Positions 7,403-16,588 of a stretch of 64,000 nt of DNA are shown here, piece by piece. The notes under the pieces are model-generated. The model saw only the letters and a program-made list of their open reading frames with translations. It was not told the DNA's origin and did not search any database. The stretch lies in the NCBI RefSeq assembly GCF_000425385.1, contig NZ_KE384357.1:84579-148578 (forward strand), given 5' to 3'. Source of the stretch: Pseudoduganella violaceinigra DSM 15887. GTDB lineage: Bacteria; Pseudomonadota; Gammaproteobacteria; Burkholderiales; Burkholderiaceae_D. The translations under genes were made by a program, and so were the position numbers. The first letter of the stretch is position 1. Each line of letters begins with the position of its first letter.

Positions 7403-9529
7403 ATGACCACGCTGAATCCCCTCCCCCGTGCCGTGGCACTGGCCTGCCTCGCCCTCGCCAGCGAGGCCGCGACGGCCCAAAGCAGCGGGGAAGCCATCAG
7501 GGAAGTGGTCGTGACGGCAACCCGCAACAGCAAGAGCGTGGACAAGATCCCCGGCGCGGTCAGCGTGATTTCGCAAAAAGAACTGGAAGCCCAATACCTG
7601 CTGGCCGACGACCCCAGCGCCGCCCTGGCCATCTATATCCCCGGCTACGCCCCGAGCCGCCAGAAAATGAGTTCCACCGGCGAATCCCTGCGCGGCCGCA
7701 GTACCCTGATCCTGCTGGACGGCGTACCGCAAACCAACCCGCTGCGCGGCGGCATGCGCGAAGGCTATGTCGCCGACACCGCCATCATCGAAAGAGTGGA
7801 AGTGATCAACGGCGCCTCCGCCATGCAGGGCATGGGCGCCACCGGCGGCATCGTCAACTACATCACCAAATCGCCGAAAGCCGAAGGCACCACGCAAACG
7901 GTCAATGTGCGCATGTCGTCCCAACTGCGGCACGACAGCCTGGACTGGAAGACCGGCTATACCCTGCAGCACAAATCCGGCGATTTCGACCTGATGGCCT
8001 TCGGCAGCATCCAGCAGCGCGGCCTGGGCTACGACGGCAACGGCCGCCCGCTCGGCATCGAATCGGTGCAAGGTGACACCATGGACGCGCAAGGCACCGA
8101 CCTGTTCTTCAAGATCGGCAAGAACTTCGGCGACCAGCGCCTGCAGCTGACCCTCAACCGCTTCCGCATGGAAGGCGACGGCGACTACAAACCCGTCGAC
8201 GACGACTTCGCCGCAGGCATCCCGACCAGCGCCACACCGGGCACGCCACCAGGCGCCCCGCCGCGCAACAAAGTCGAAACCAGCAGCCTGGAATACCGCC
8301 ACAACGACCTGCTGGGCGGCAGCTTCAACGCCCAGATCTTCAAACAGAACTTCGCCTCGCTCTACGGCGCCACCAACACCTCCACCTTCCAGGACACCGC
8401 CATCGCCCCGAAAGGCGCGCTGTACGACCAATCGGAAGTCGTCGCCGACAAATACGGCGCCAAACTCACCTACGTACGCCCCAACACCGCGATCGAAGGC
8501 CTGGAATTGACCGCCGGCCTGGACTACCTGCGCGACCGCACCAAGCAATGGTTGGCCGGCACCGGGCGCACCTGGGTCCCCACCCTGGACTTCACATCGC
8601 TGGCCCCATTCAGCCAACTCGAATATGAGATCGGCCCGCTGACGGTACGCGGCGGCGTGCGCCATGAAAGCGCGAAACTGAACGTCGACACCTACACCAC
8701 GCTTGCCGCCTACGGCAGCCGCCTGGTGCAAGGCGGAGAACGCTCCTTTAGCAAGAACGTGAAAAATATCGGCGCGGTATGGCGCTTCAGCCAGAACTGG
8801 TCGGCCTTCGTCGTCAGCGCAGAAGGCTTCGGCCTGCCGGATGTGGGCCTGGTGCTGCGTGCAGTGAACAAGCCGGGCCAATCGGTCGACAAGCTGTTCG
8901 ACATGGAACCGGTCATCACCCGCAACAAGGAAATCGGCGTCAACTGGCGCGGCGCCATGGGCAGCCTGGGCGCATCGTTCTACGACTCGCGCTCCAAGCT
9001 GGGCAGCGCACTGCGGGTCAACTCCGCCGGCATCGGCCAGCTCGATCGCGTCCCGACCACGGTACGCGGCTGGGAAGTATCGGGCGAACTGCGCGCAACG
9101 AAGCAATTCTCGGCATTCGGCTCCTACGCCCGCACGATGGGCAAGACCGCCACCGCCGCCGGCGCCCCGCTGGACGTCGCGCTTGGCGCCCGCTCGCAAG
9201 GCCCGGACAAGCTGGTGGCCGGCGCCAACTGGCAATTCATGCCGAAGGCAACCGTCCGCCTGCAAGCGACCACCCTGTTCGACCGCGACATCAACATCGG
9301 CCGCACGGTCGGCACCAGCAACCTGGAAGAGCACTTCAACGGCTACACCCTGATGGACCTGGCCGCCAGCTATGACACGCCATGGGGCAAGCTGGGCGTA
9401 GGCATGGAAAACCTGGCCGACCGCCAATACATCGGCTACTACCCGCAATCGGTCAGCTACAAAGACCCAAGCGCGCACTTCGCCGGCCGCGGCCGCACGC
9501 TATCGGTCAGCCTCGCCCGCAGCTTCTAA
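7403..9529 (+). CDS. TonB-dependent siderophore receptor
   Basis: A 708-residue outer-membrane receptor. A signal peptide (to about residue 26, ending ATAQ) leads to the plug domain with a TonB-box-like EVVVTATR near the mature N-terminus. The beta-barrel ends in the expected aromatic (LARSF). The plug stretch IYIPGYAPSRQ and INGASAMQGMGATGG are typical of catecholate/hydroxamate receptors, but the ligand is open. The start ATG has AGGAG at 7391-7395, seven bases upstream; an earlier in-frame ATG at 7349 lies inside the Fur box and is rejected. A palindromic repeat follows the stop. Confidence 0.92.
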   Translation: MTTLNPLPRAVALACLALASEAATAQSSGEAIREVVVTATRNSKSVDKIPGAVSVISQKELEAQYLLADDPSAALAIYIPGYAPSRQKMSSTGESLRGRSTLILLDGVPQTNPLRGGMREGYVADTAIIERVEVINGASAMQGMGATGGIVNYITKSPKAEGTTQTVNVRMSSQLRHDSLDWKTGYTLQHKSGDFDLMAFGSIQQRGLGYDGNGRPLGIESVQGDTMDAQGTDLFFKIGKNFGDQRLQLTLNRFRMEGDGDYKPVDDDFAAGIPTSATPGTPPGAPPRNKVETSSLEYRHNDLLGGSFNAQIFKQNFASLYGATNTSTFQDTAIAPKGALYDQSEVVADKYGAKLTYVRPNTAIEGLELTAGLDYLRDRTKQWLAGTGRTWVPTLDFTSLAPFSQLEYEIGPLTVRGGVRHESAKLNVDTYTTLAAYGSRLVQGGERSFSKNVKNIGAVWRFSQNWSAFVVSAEGFGLPDVGLVLRAVNKPGQSVDKLFDMEPVITRNKEIGVNWRGAMGSLGASFYDSRSKLGSALRVNSAGIGQLDRVPTTVRGWEVSGELRATKQFSAFGSYARTMGKTATAAGAPLDVALGARSQGPDKLVAGANWQFMPKATVRLQATTLFDRDINIGRTVGTSNLEEHFNGYTLMDLAASYDTPWGKLGVGMENLADRQYIGYYPQSVSYKDPSAHFAGRGRTLSVSLARSF

Positions 9530-9533
9530 AAAC

Positions 9534-9717
9534 AAAGTCGGGGTCAAAGTCGGGGTCAGGTCTGTCATTTGGACACGCAGACCTGACCTTTGATTTATCT
9601 CAATACGCACGCAAATGCGACATTCGCCATCTGGGGGCATGCACCGCAATCGATCCGTCTTGATCTAGCTCAAAGGTGCGCTGTCGGTGTCCAAATGACA
9701 GACCTGACCCCGACTTT
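9534..9717. repeat. Composite palindromic repeat, family 1 copy A (REPIN-like)
   Basis: Perfect 30-bp terminal inverted repeats at 9546-9575 and 9688-9717 (left arm begins AAAGTCGGGGTCAGGTCTGT) enclose about 110 bp. The first 12 bases of the arm are also tandemly duplicated just outside (9534-9545). Two FNR-like dyads, TTGATTTATCTCAA (9590-9603) and TTGATCTAGCTCAA (9660-9673), lie inside. The element fills the gap between the TonB receptor and the convergent DUF5916 gene, overlapping the latter's TGA stop by one base. A second copy is at 40921-41057. Probably non-autonomous and mobilised in trans; possibly a bidirectional terminator. Confidence 0.85.
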
Positions 9718-11975
9718 CAAATGCCCCACTGTACTTTCAGGGTCAGGCCTTTGTTGGCGCCGGGTAAGGCGCCGTTGGCGTCGGTCGTGGCGCCGATCGA
9801 GACGATGCGGTCGTGGCGCGTGGTGCGTTTGTACAGCAGGGAGCGGTGCCGGTAACGCTCGCTCCACGGCTCCAGCATCTGCGGCGGCAGGTCTTGGCGC
9901 TGCGATGAGGTGTTTTGCACAATCACTCTCAGCGCGTCGCGCGGGGTGGCGTGCAGCGTGCCAACCCAGCGCCAGGCGCTGTCGCTGAAGTCCGGCAGGT
10001 TTTCATGGTCGACCCAGGCGCGATTCCATTGGTGGTCCGATTCCAGACTCCATCCGCCCGGCAGCGGGAAGCGCAGGTTCGCTTCCAGTTCCAGCTTGCC
10101 GCCCTTGCCGACCTTGTCCGCTTCCACATCGAGCTGCCGGCCCAGCGTCAGTTCGCCCTTTAGCTTGACGAACCATGGCGAAGGCGTGCTTTCAATGCCC
10201 ATGTGCGCGGCTGGTGTCTTGTGCAGTGCCGCACCTGCCCGCCCACGCTGGCGGTCGAAGCCGAAGTCGGCCCAATAGCGCGTCTGCCGTCCGGCATAGA
10301 ACCAGATGCCGGGCCGCAGCCAGCGTTCCACCGTTTCCTGCTTCATTGTGCGATTTTCCCGCAGGCCGAGGTGCAGTTCCGTTTCGTACGCGTCGAAGAG
10401 CAGCAGTTTGCGGGCTCCGGTGCGGCGATTCAGTTCCACGTCGCCCTTGATGATGCCGGCTTGCGGGACGAAGCCGTTGTCGTTGGCGAAGCTGGTGCCG
10501 ATGACTTCCAGTTGGGCGATGTTCAGCCAGTCGTCCGAGCTGTAGTTCATCCGGCCATAGCCATAGCCGCTGCTGCGCGCTTCCGCGGCCGCGGCGCGGC
10601 CTTCGGCGTCGAATTGTGCGGTGGTGCGCGAAGCCATGGCGGTCCATGCCAGTTGCAGGCTTCCGTCGCCCTTCGATGGCGGGCGCCATTGGCCGTCCAT
10701 GCCAAGGACGGTGTTGCGGGCGCCGCCGCCGTAGTCGCGGTCGGACAGGAAGAGGCCTGCCACTACTTCGCCGCCGTGCTGGCGTGCGCGTAGCAGGGTC
10801 GCCTTGCTGTCGCCTGCACTGGCGTGCTCCTGTGTTTCGTATGGGCTGCCGCGCATGACTACTGCGCCCGCGCGGTCCTGCGTCGCCAGCGCGGTGGCGT
10901 CGGCGTCGGCGCCGCGCCAGGTGGCGCGCATGCCCCAGCGCGGGTCGGCGACGGTACGCGAGTAGAACGCGGGCAGGCGCATGCCGAGTACGTCCGCGCT
11001 TTCCAGGAAGAAGGGGCGCTTTTCGGGCAAGCTGAGTGCGATGCGGTTGGTGCCGTTGCTGGTGGGCGCGTCAATTTCGACTTGCGAGAAGTCGGGATTG
11101 AGCGTGGCGTTGAATACCCAGTCGGCGCGCGGGCGGGCGCTGATGTCCAGGCCTACATTGGTCTTGCTGCTGCGCTGGCCGTAGTCGCTGTTGAAGCGTT
11201 GCGTGAGTTCGGGACGCAGTTCCCAATAGGGTTTGTCCTGCACCACCGGCAGCACTTGTTCCATGCCTTCGAGTTCTTCCATCTCGGCGATGAAGTGCAG
11301 CGATTCTTTCTCGAGCGGGGCGCTAAGCAGCAGCATGCCGTCGGCATGCGGTACGCTGCGCTCGACCATCAGGCGCCAAGGTTTGGCTTCTCCATATGGG
11401 AAGCGCAGGCTGGCCAGCGGCCAGCGCACTTCCATCGTGTAGCCATCTGGCAGGAGCTGGACTGCGCTTTCCACCGGATAGTCGGGGCCGAGATCTTCTT
11501 CGTCTTCGTCGGCGCGGTAGATGCCGTCGCTCATGACGCCCGCTACATTGATGCGCACGAATTGCGCCGATCGGCCGTGGCCACTCGGGTCGATCCAGAT
11601 GCCGATGTAGTCCTGGTCGCGCGCCACTTTGTCGCGCCGCGCCAGCGCGCCGACCAGCTTTTCCGGGTCGCTGTTCCAGGCGCGAATGCCAAACACCAGG
11701 CTGTCCTGGTCGACCAGTACTTTTACCGTGGTGCGCAATTGCTCCGGCGCTGCACGGCCGTCTTCCGGCTGGAATTGGTAGAAGCGTGCGTTGAGGGGCG
11801 CGAGCTCCCAGGCCGCTTCGTCAAGGCGGCCGTCGAGCTGCACGGGGAGTGCTTGCTGCGACACGTACGCGGCGATGCCGCGGCGGTCAGGCTTTTCGCT
11901 TTCGGCTGCGATCAGGGGAGCTGAGGCGGCAAACTGGGAAAGGACCAGCAGGCGTAAAAAATTGCGGGCAAACAT
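9717..11975 (-). CDS. DUF5916 protein with N-terminal family-9 carbohydrate-binding-like domain
   Basis: A 752-residue exported protein. A signal peptide (about 22 residues, ending IAA/ES) leads to a CBM9-like domain with the typical opening of QLDGRLDEAAWELA, followed by a long DUF5916 region rich in predicted beta strands ending KVQWGI, reminiscent of outer-membrane barrels. An earlier in-frame start at 12110 would bury the signal peptide and overlap the next gene, so ATG 11975 is used although its ribosome site is weak. The family is usually labelled hypothetical or hydrolase; no catalytic residues are evident. Its stop touches repeat copy A. Confidence 0.82.
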   Translation of the reverse strand: MFARNFLRLLVLSQFAASAPLIAAESEKPDRRGIAAYVSQQALPVQLDGRLDEAAWELAPLNARFYQFQPEDGRAAPEQLRTTVKVLVDQDSLVFGIRAWNSDPEKLVGALARRDKVARDQDYIGIWIDPSGHGRSAQFVRINVAGVMSDGIYRADEDEEDLGPDYPVESAVQLLPDGYTMEVRWPLASLRFPYGEAKPWRLMVERSVPHADGMLLLSAPLEKESLHFIAEMEELEGMEQVLPVVQDKPYWELRPELTQRFNSDYGQRSSKTNVGLDISARPRADWVFNATLNPDFSQVEIDAPTSNGTNRIALSLPEKRPFFLESADVLGMRLPAFYSRTVADPRWGMRATWRGADADATALATQDRAGAVVMRGSPYETQEHASAGDSKATLLRARQHGGEVVAGLFLSDRDYGGGARNTVLGMDGQWRPPSKGDGSLQLAWTAMASRTTAQFDAEGRAAAAEARSSGYGYGRMNYSSDDWLNIAQLEVIGTSFANDNGFVPQAGIIKGDVELNRRTGARKLLLFDAYETELHLGLRENRTMKQETVERWLRPGIWFYAGRQTRYWADFGFDRQRGRAGAALHKTPAAHMGIESTPSPWFVKLKGELTLGRQLDVEADKVGKGGKLELEANLRFPLPGGWSLESDHQWNRAWVDHENLPDFSDSAWRWVGTLHATPRDALRVIVQNTSSQRQDLPPQMLEPWSERYRHRSLLYKRTTRHDRIVSIGATTDANGALPGANKGLTLKVQWGI

Positions 11976-12099
11976 GGTCAGGATTATAGATTTGCCAATT
12001 CGTTCCTGGCAAGCGAACGCATGGCGGCGCCTGAAGGCCAGCAAGGCATTCGAATGCCGCAACTGCCACAAGGGCATCGCGCATACCCTGCCGGAGATG

Positions 12100-13041
12100 T
12101 CAGGCGTCAAATAGCTTGCGGTAGGCGGACGGCGAGCTTTGAAAGGTGGCGCGAAAGTGCTGCCTTAACGAGATGGCGCTGCCGAAGCCCGCCGCCTGCG
12201 CCACCGCTTCGATCGACGCGCCGCTGGTTTCCAGCATACGCTGCGCGTGCGTCAGGCGCTGGTTCAGCAGCCATTGCTTGAACGAGGTGCCTGTGGCCTG
12301 GCGGAAGTGGCGCGTGAAGTTGCGGCGGCTCATGGAGGCACGCTCGGCCAGCGCATCCAGGCTGTGTTCCTCGGCCAGACGGTGCTGCACCCACTCCATC
12401 ACCTTCGCCAGCCGGCCGTCGCTGGCGGTCGCCGGCACCGGCCGGTCGATGAACTGGGCCTGCCCGCCTTCGCGGTGCGGCGCCACCAGCAGACGGCGCG
12501 CCACCATGTTCGCGTAATCGGCCCCAAGCAGTTTGCGCAGCAGGTAAAGCGAGCAATCCAGGCTGGCCGCGGCGCCGGCCGACGTCAGCACATCGCCTTC
12601 ATCCACATACAAGACGTCTTCGTCGACGCGCACTTGCGGGCAGCGCTGCGCAAGCTTATCGGAAAAAGCCCAGTGCGTGGTGACGGTGCGCCCGTCAAGC
12701 AGTCCCGCCTCGGCCACCGGGAAAGCGCCCAGGCACAGGCCCACAATGGTCGCGCCACGGTCATGCGCGCGGCGCAGCGCCTGCAGCAGCGCCGGCGGCG
12801 ACGGGCGGCAGTCGTCGTGCCAGGTCGGCATGATGACGATGTCCGCCCCGGCCAGTGCCCGCAGGCTCTTGCCGGTCGAAATCTCGAAACCCGCCGTCGT
12901 GCGCATCGGCCCTCGTTCCGAGGCGCACACCGTCACCTCGAACAGCGACTCGGCATGCGTGCCCCCGAAAACCAGGCAAGGCACGGACAGATGGAACGGG
13001 GTAATGCCGTCGAAGGCGATAATGGCCACTTTTTTTCTCAT
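12100..13041 (-). CDS. GlxA family transcriptional regulator (DJ-1/PfpI plus AraC helix-turn-helix)
   Basis: About 313 residues: an N-terminal class I glutamine-amidotransferase-like domain (about 1-190, with the nucleophile-elbow region GLCLGAF) and a C-terminal AraC-type DNA-binding domain (about 210-310, ending SAYRKLF). Such proteins are regulators rather than amidases. It diverges from the cysteine hydrolase at 13140 with about 100 bp between, so that gene is the obvious candidate target. A start at 13059 (MRYNRAM), with AGAGA upstream, is a reasonable alternative. Confidence 0.87.
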   Translation of the reverse strand: MRKKVAIIAFDGITPFHLSVPCLVFGGTHAESLFEVTVCASERGPMRTTAGFEISTGKSLRALAGADIVIMPTWHDDCRPSPPALLQALRRAHDRGATIVGLCLGAFPVAEAGLLDGRTVTTHWAFSDKLAQRCPQVRVDEDVLYVDEGDVLTSAGAAASLDCSLYLLRKLLGADYANMVARRLLVAPHREGGQAQFIDRPVPATASDGRLAKVMEWVQHRLAEEHSLDALAERASMSRRNFTRHFRQATGTSFKQWLLNQRLTHAQRMLETSGASIEAVAQAAGFGSAISLRQHFRATFQSSPSAYRKLFDA

Positions 13042-13139
13042 GGCCCGATTATATCGCATGTTGTCTCTTGGGCCACTGTTGCGGTGCCAGTGGCGGCGGC
13101 ACAATGTCTTCCATCGACAACCCAACTGGAGAACACACC

Positions 13140-13763
13140 ATGCCACGCCGCGCCCTGATCGTCATCGACGTACAAAACGAATACTTCACCGGTAAGCTGC
13201 CGATCGAATACCCGCCGGTCGAACAATCGCTGCCAAATATCGTGCAGGCCATGAAGGTGGCGCGCGAAAGCGGCATCCCGGTCGTCGTGGTGCAGCACGA
13301 CACGCCGGTCGGCGCGCCGATTTTCGCCGTCGGTTCGGACGGCTGGCAGCTGCATCCAGAGGTCGCCGCCCTGGGCGCCGACCACCATATCAATAAAAAG
13401 CTGGCCAGCAGCTTCGCCGGTACCGACCTGGCGCAATGGATCAGGGACAAGCAGATCGATACCTTGGCCATCGCCGGCTACATGACGCACAACTGCAATG
13501 CCTCCACCGCCATCGAAGCGGCGCTTATGGGCCTGGCGGTCGAGTACCTGTCCGACGCAACCGGCTCGCTGCCCTACGAAAACGCGGCTGGCCTGGCCAC
13601 GGCGGAAGAGATCCACCGCATCTTCAGCGTGGTGCTGCACTCGAACTTCGCCGCCGTGACGACGACGCGCGAATGGGCCGACGCGGTCAATACCGGCCGT
13701 ACCCTGAACAAGGACAATATCGTCCTGTCCAATGCACGTGCCCGTGAAACCCTGGCGAAGTAA
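13140..13763 (+). CDS. Isochorismatase-like cysteine hydrolase
   Basis: A 207-residue alpha/beta hydrolase of the isochorismatase/nicotinamidase family. The catalytic Asp is in LIVIDVQNEY near the N-terminus, and the nucleophile Cys is in GYMTHNCNASTAIEA, with a cis-peptide region before it. The family cleaves amide or vinyl-ether bonds in small metabolites; the substrate is unknown. ATG 13140 follows GGAG by seven bases. It is divergent from the GlxA-type regulator, a common pairing that suggests ligand-dependent control. Confidence 0.87.
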   Translation: MPRRALIVIDVQNEYFTGKLPIEYPPVEQSLPNIVQAMKVARESGIPVVVVQHDTPVGAPIFAVGSDGWQLHPEVAALGADHHINKKLASSFAGTDLAQWIRDKQIDTLAIAGYMTHNCNASTAIEAALMGLAVEYLSDATGSLPYENAAGLATAEEIHRIFSVVLHSNFAAVTTTREWADAVNTGRTLNKDNIVLSNARARETLAK

Positions 13764-13772
13764 GCTGCGATT

Positions 13773-13804
13773 CCCGTTGCCGGCGCCAGCGAGCCGGCAA
13801 CGGG
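13773..13804. terminator. Bidirectional hairpin between convergent genes
   Basis: A perfect 12-bp stem, CCCGTTGCCGGC against GCCGGCAACGGG, with an 8-base loop, lies between the stops of the cysteine hydrolase and the Gfo/Idh oxidoreductase. There is no T tract, so it may act as an RNA-stabilising hairpin or weak terminator for both genes. Confidence 0.6.
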
Positions 13805-13805
13805 C

Positions 13806-14738
13806 TTACTCGAAGTACGGTTCGGCACTGGACAAATTCCCGACCAGAAAGGCATCGGCAACCGCCTGCAGCGGCGCGAGGTCGACGTCCGAGCGGCCGG
13901 CTTCCACCAGGCGCAGGAAATGCTCATACATCGACGGGTATTCGCGCTCCGGTTCATCCTGCACGACCTTCCCGTTCACTTCCATGATGCGGCCGCCAAG
14001 GTGCAAGGCCATGCTGTCGCCGCTTTCAGATTCCACCACAATGCTCCAGGTAGGCTGCCCCAGCTGCAGGAAATCGAATTGCGCATCGATTGGAACCCCG
14101 CCCTCGCCCACCATCTCCAGCTCCGCGCGGATCGGCGCACTGCAGTTGGATGGCACATGCAAAGCCGCCTTGCGCACCAGCGCCTGGCCATCCAGCAAAT
14201 GGGTCAGGATCGACAAGGCATTGATACCGGGATCGAAGACTCCCATGCCGCCGGCTTCGAAAATCCATTTCTGGCCAGGATGCCATTGGCGCACATTTTC
14301 CTTCCATTGGATCTGGATGGACTTGATGCGCCGTGCCGTCATCCAGTTGCGCGCACTCTCAACGCCGGGGGCGAAGCGCGAATGCCAGCCTGCCAGCGCG
14401 GTCACGCCATGGCGCGCAGCCATCGCCGCAATGGACGCTGCCTCACCCAGCGTCGCCGCTGGCGGCTTCTCCAGGAAGACGTGCCGACCCGCCGCAATCG
14501 CTTCCAAGGCAAGCTTATGCCGCACCTGCGGCGGCGTACATATCGCCAGCGCCTGGATGTCAGGATGGGCTGCCAGCATGGAAGCCATATCCGGATAGCG
14601 CTGAATACCCTCCGGCGCACTGGATGGCGAACATCCCGCCACCAGTTCCAGTCCCTTGTTGCCGCGAATCGCAGGGACATGCTGGTCGAGAGCTATCTTT
14701 CCCAGCCCGACCAGTCCAATTTTCAATACCGTCGCCAT
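13806..14738 (-). CDS. Gfo/Idh/MocA oxidoreductase, L-arabinose/D-galactose 1-dehydrogenase type
   Basis: A 310-residue NAD(P)-dependent dehydrogenase. The Rossmann motif is GLVGLGKIA near the N-terminus, and the catalytic EKPP lies near residue 93. Stretches such as WHSRFAPGVE, WHPGQKWIFEAGGMGVFDPG and EREYPSMYEHF resemble the Azospirillum arabinose 1-dehydrogenase, which also oxidises galactose to the lactone. It sits 15 bases downstream of a sodium:sugar symporter gene on the same strand, which supports a sugar-uptake and oxidation pair. The remaining Weimberg-type enzymes are not in this window. Confidence 0.8.
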   Translation of the reverse strand: MATVLKIGLVGLGKIALDQHVPAIRGNKGLELVAGCSPSSAPEGIQRYPDMASMLAAHPDIQALAICTPPQVRHKLALEAIAAGRHVFLEKPPAATLGEAASIAAMAARHGVTALAGWHSRFAPGVESARNWMTARRIKSIQIQWKENVRQWHPGQKWIFEAGGMGVFDPGINALSILTHLLDGQALVRKAALHVPSNCSAPIRAELEMVGEGGVPIDAQFDFLQLGQPTWSIVVESESGDSMALHLGGRIMEVNGKVVQDEPEREYPSMYEHFLRLVEAGRSDVDLAPLQAVADAFLVGNLSSAEPYFE

Positions 14739-14753
14739 GAACGATGTCTCCAG

Positions 14754-16421
14754 TTACCGCATCGTGCCGTAAATGGCAGCGAGCAGGATGCACACTACGG
14801 CGGAACCGACAGAAAACCCGCGATCGACACGGAACAGCCGATGCTCCACGACCAAGGCTTTGCCCGCACCATCGCGCTGGCCTGCAAGGCTGATCAGCAC
14901 CATGCCAGCCACCACAGCCCAGAACACCAGTAACATGCGGTCGATGAACGGGATTTCGTAGACGCCGCTTCCGTTCAGGGAAGCGAAGCCGATCGGCGCG
15001 AGGAATGACAGGTCCATCATCGTGGGCAGGAATTTCAGGACGATGGAAAACACCAGCCCCCCGACCGTCGCGAACATGGCCGCCGCATTGCTGGCCTTCC
15101 TCCAGAAGAAGCCAAGCAGGAACATGGCCAGGATGCCCGGCGACACGAAGCCCGTGTATTCCTGGATGTACTGGAAGCCGCCCTTCTTATCGATACCAAG
15201 CATCGGTGCAATCACCACGGCAATCGCCATGGCCGCCACCACGGTGACGCGCCCGACCCAGACCATGCGCTCCTCGCTCGCCTCGGGAGCGAACTTCTTG
15301 CGATAGATATCCAGGGTGAAGATGGTGGCAATGCTGTTCGCCTTGCCCGCCAGGGATGCCACCACCGCCGCTGTCAAGGCGGCAAAGGCCACGCCGCGCA
15401 GGCCATCCGGCAGCAGCGCCAGCAGGGTTGGATAGGCCCGGTCGGGATTCAGCTCGCCGCCGGCGCGCATGGCGCCGCCCAGCGCCCCGGCCTGGTCCAG
15501 GGCAAACGCGGCGATCCCAGGCAGCACCACGATGACAGGCATCAGCAACTTCAGGAAGGCGGCGAACAGCAAGCCCTTGCGCGCGGTCGGCAAGTCGGCG
15601 CCCAGCGCACGCTGCGTGATGTACTGGTTACAGCCCCAGTAATTCAGGTTCGCGATCCAGATACCGCCAAGCAGGATGCTCAGGCCCGGCAAGTCCATAT
15701 AGCTCGGATGGTCGCGCGACAGCACCATATCAAAGTGGCCGCGGGCGCGCGCGAACAATTCGACCGTACCATGCAAAGCGCCCTTTCCCCCACCCAGGCC
15801 CGCCACCAGGTCGAGCGCGATCCAGGTCGTCACCAGGCCGCCGATCACCAGGCACAGAACCTGGACCACATCGGTATAGCCGATCACTTTCATGCCGCCC
15901 AGCGTGATCACCGTGGCGAATACGGCCAGGAACAGCATGCAGGCGCCCAGGCTGAAACCGGAGATGCTGCTGATCGCGATCGCGCCCAGATAGAGGATCG
16001 AAGTCAGGTTGACCACGACGTACAGGCCAAGCCAGAACAGCGCCATGGTTGTCGCCACGCCCTTGCCGTAGCGCTGCTCGAGGAACTGCGGCATGGTGTA
16101 GATGTGGTTTTTCAAGTAGACCGGCATGAAGAAGACCGCCACGATGATCAGCGTAGCCGCCGCCATCAGCTCATAGACGGCGATCGCCATCCCGATCTTG
16201 AAACCGGAGCCGCTCATGCCGATGAACTGCTCTGCGGAGATATTGGAAGCAATCAAAGACGCGCCGATGGCCCACCAGGTCAAAGAACCCTCGGCCAGGA
16301 AGTAGTCGCGTGAAGCTGAGCCGGAGCTGCTGTTCTTGCGCCGGTACACCCAGATGCCGTAGGCGGCGACCACGGCGAAATAGACAAGGAATACGACGGA
16401 ATCGAGGTTGGTGATTTTCAT
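14754..16421 (-). CDS. Sodium:solute symporter, vSGLT-like sugar transporter
   Basis: A 555-residue polytopic inner-membrane protein with about 14 helices, matching the sodium:solute symporter family. The early segment ASLIASNISAEQFIGMSGSG and the later ANSIATIFTLDIYRK are characteristic of the SGLT branch that carries galactose or glucose with sodium. ATG 16421 was chosen over an upstream in-frame GTG because the first helix follows directly. It is transcribed with the downstream sugar 1-dehydrogenase gene. Exact sugar unknown. Confidence 0.87.
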   Translation of the reverse strand: MKITNLDSVVFLVYFAVVAAYGIWVYRRKNSSSGSASRDYFLAEGSLTWWAIGASLIASNISAEQFIGMSGSGFKIGMAIAVYELMAAATLIIVAVFFMPVYLKNHIYTMPQFLEQRYGKGVATTMALFWLGLYVVVNLTSILYLGAIAISSISGFSLGACMLFLAVFATVITLGGMKVIGYTDVVQVLCLVIGGLVTTWIALDLVAGLGGGKGALHGTVELFARARGHFDMVLSRDHPSYMDLPGLSILLGGIWIANLNYWGCNQYITQRALGADLPTARKGLLFAAFLKLLMPVIVVLPGIAAFALDQAGALGGAMRAGGELNPDRAYPTLLALLPDGLRGVAFAALTAAVVASLAGKANSIATIFTLDIYRKKFAPEASEERMVWVGRVTVVAAMAIAVVIAPMLGIDKKGGFQYIQEYTGFVSPGILAMFLLGFFWRKASNAAAMFATVGGLVFSIVLKFLPTMMDLSFLAPIGFASLNGSGVYEIPFIDRMLLVFWAVVAGMVLISLAGQRDGAGKALVVEHRLFRVDRGFSVGSAVVCILLAAIYGTMR

Positions 16422-16588
16422 AGGCGGCGTCTCTATTGCGGCCACGCGGATGCAATGGCCGCTTTTTATCGAATATCCTCAAGATTATCGGAAAGGCTAT
16501 ACCTAAGCTATGAGGAAACGATGCTTTGCTATGAAATTCTGGGATAGCTCAGTGAGGCCAGCCGAAGCCGGCCCCCTTCAGCCTATCG

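Noticed and set aside
7343..9478. 711-codon frame antisense to the TonB receptor
   Set aside because: Composition is that of a shadow frame; the plus strand encodes a complete, recognisable receptor.
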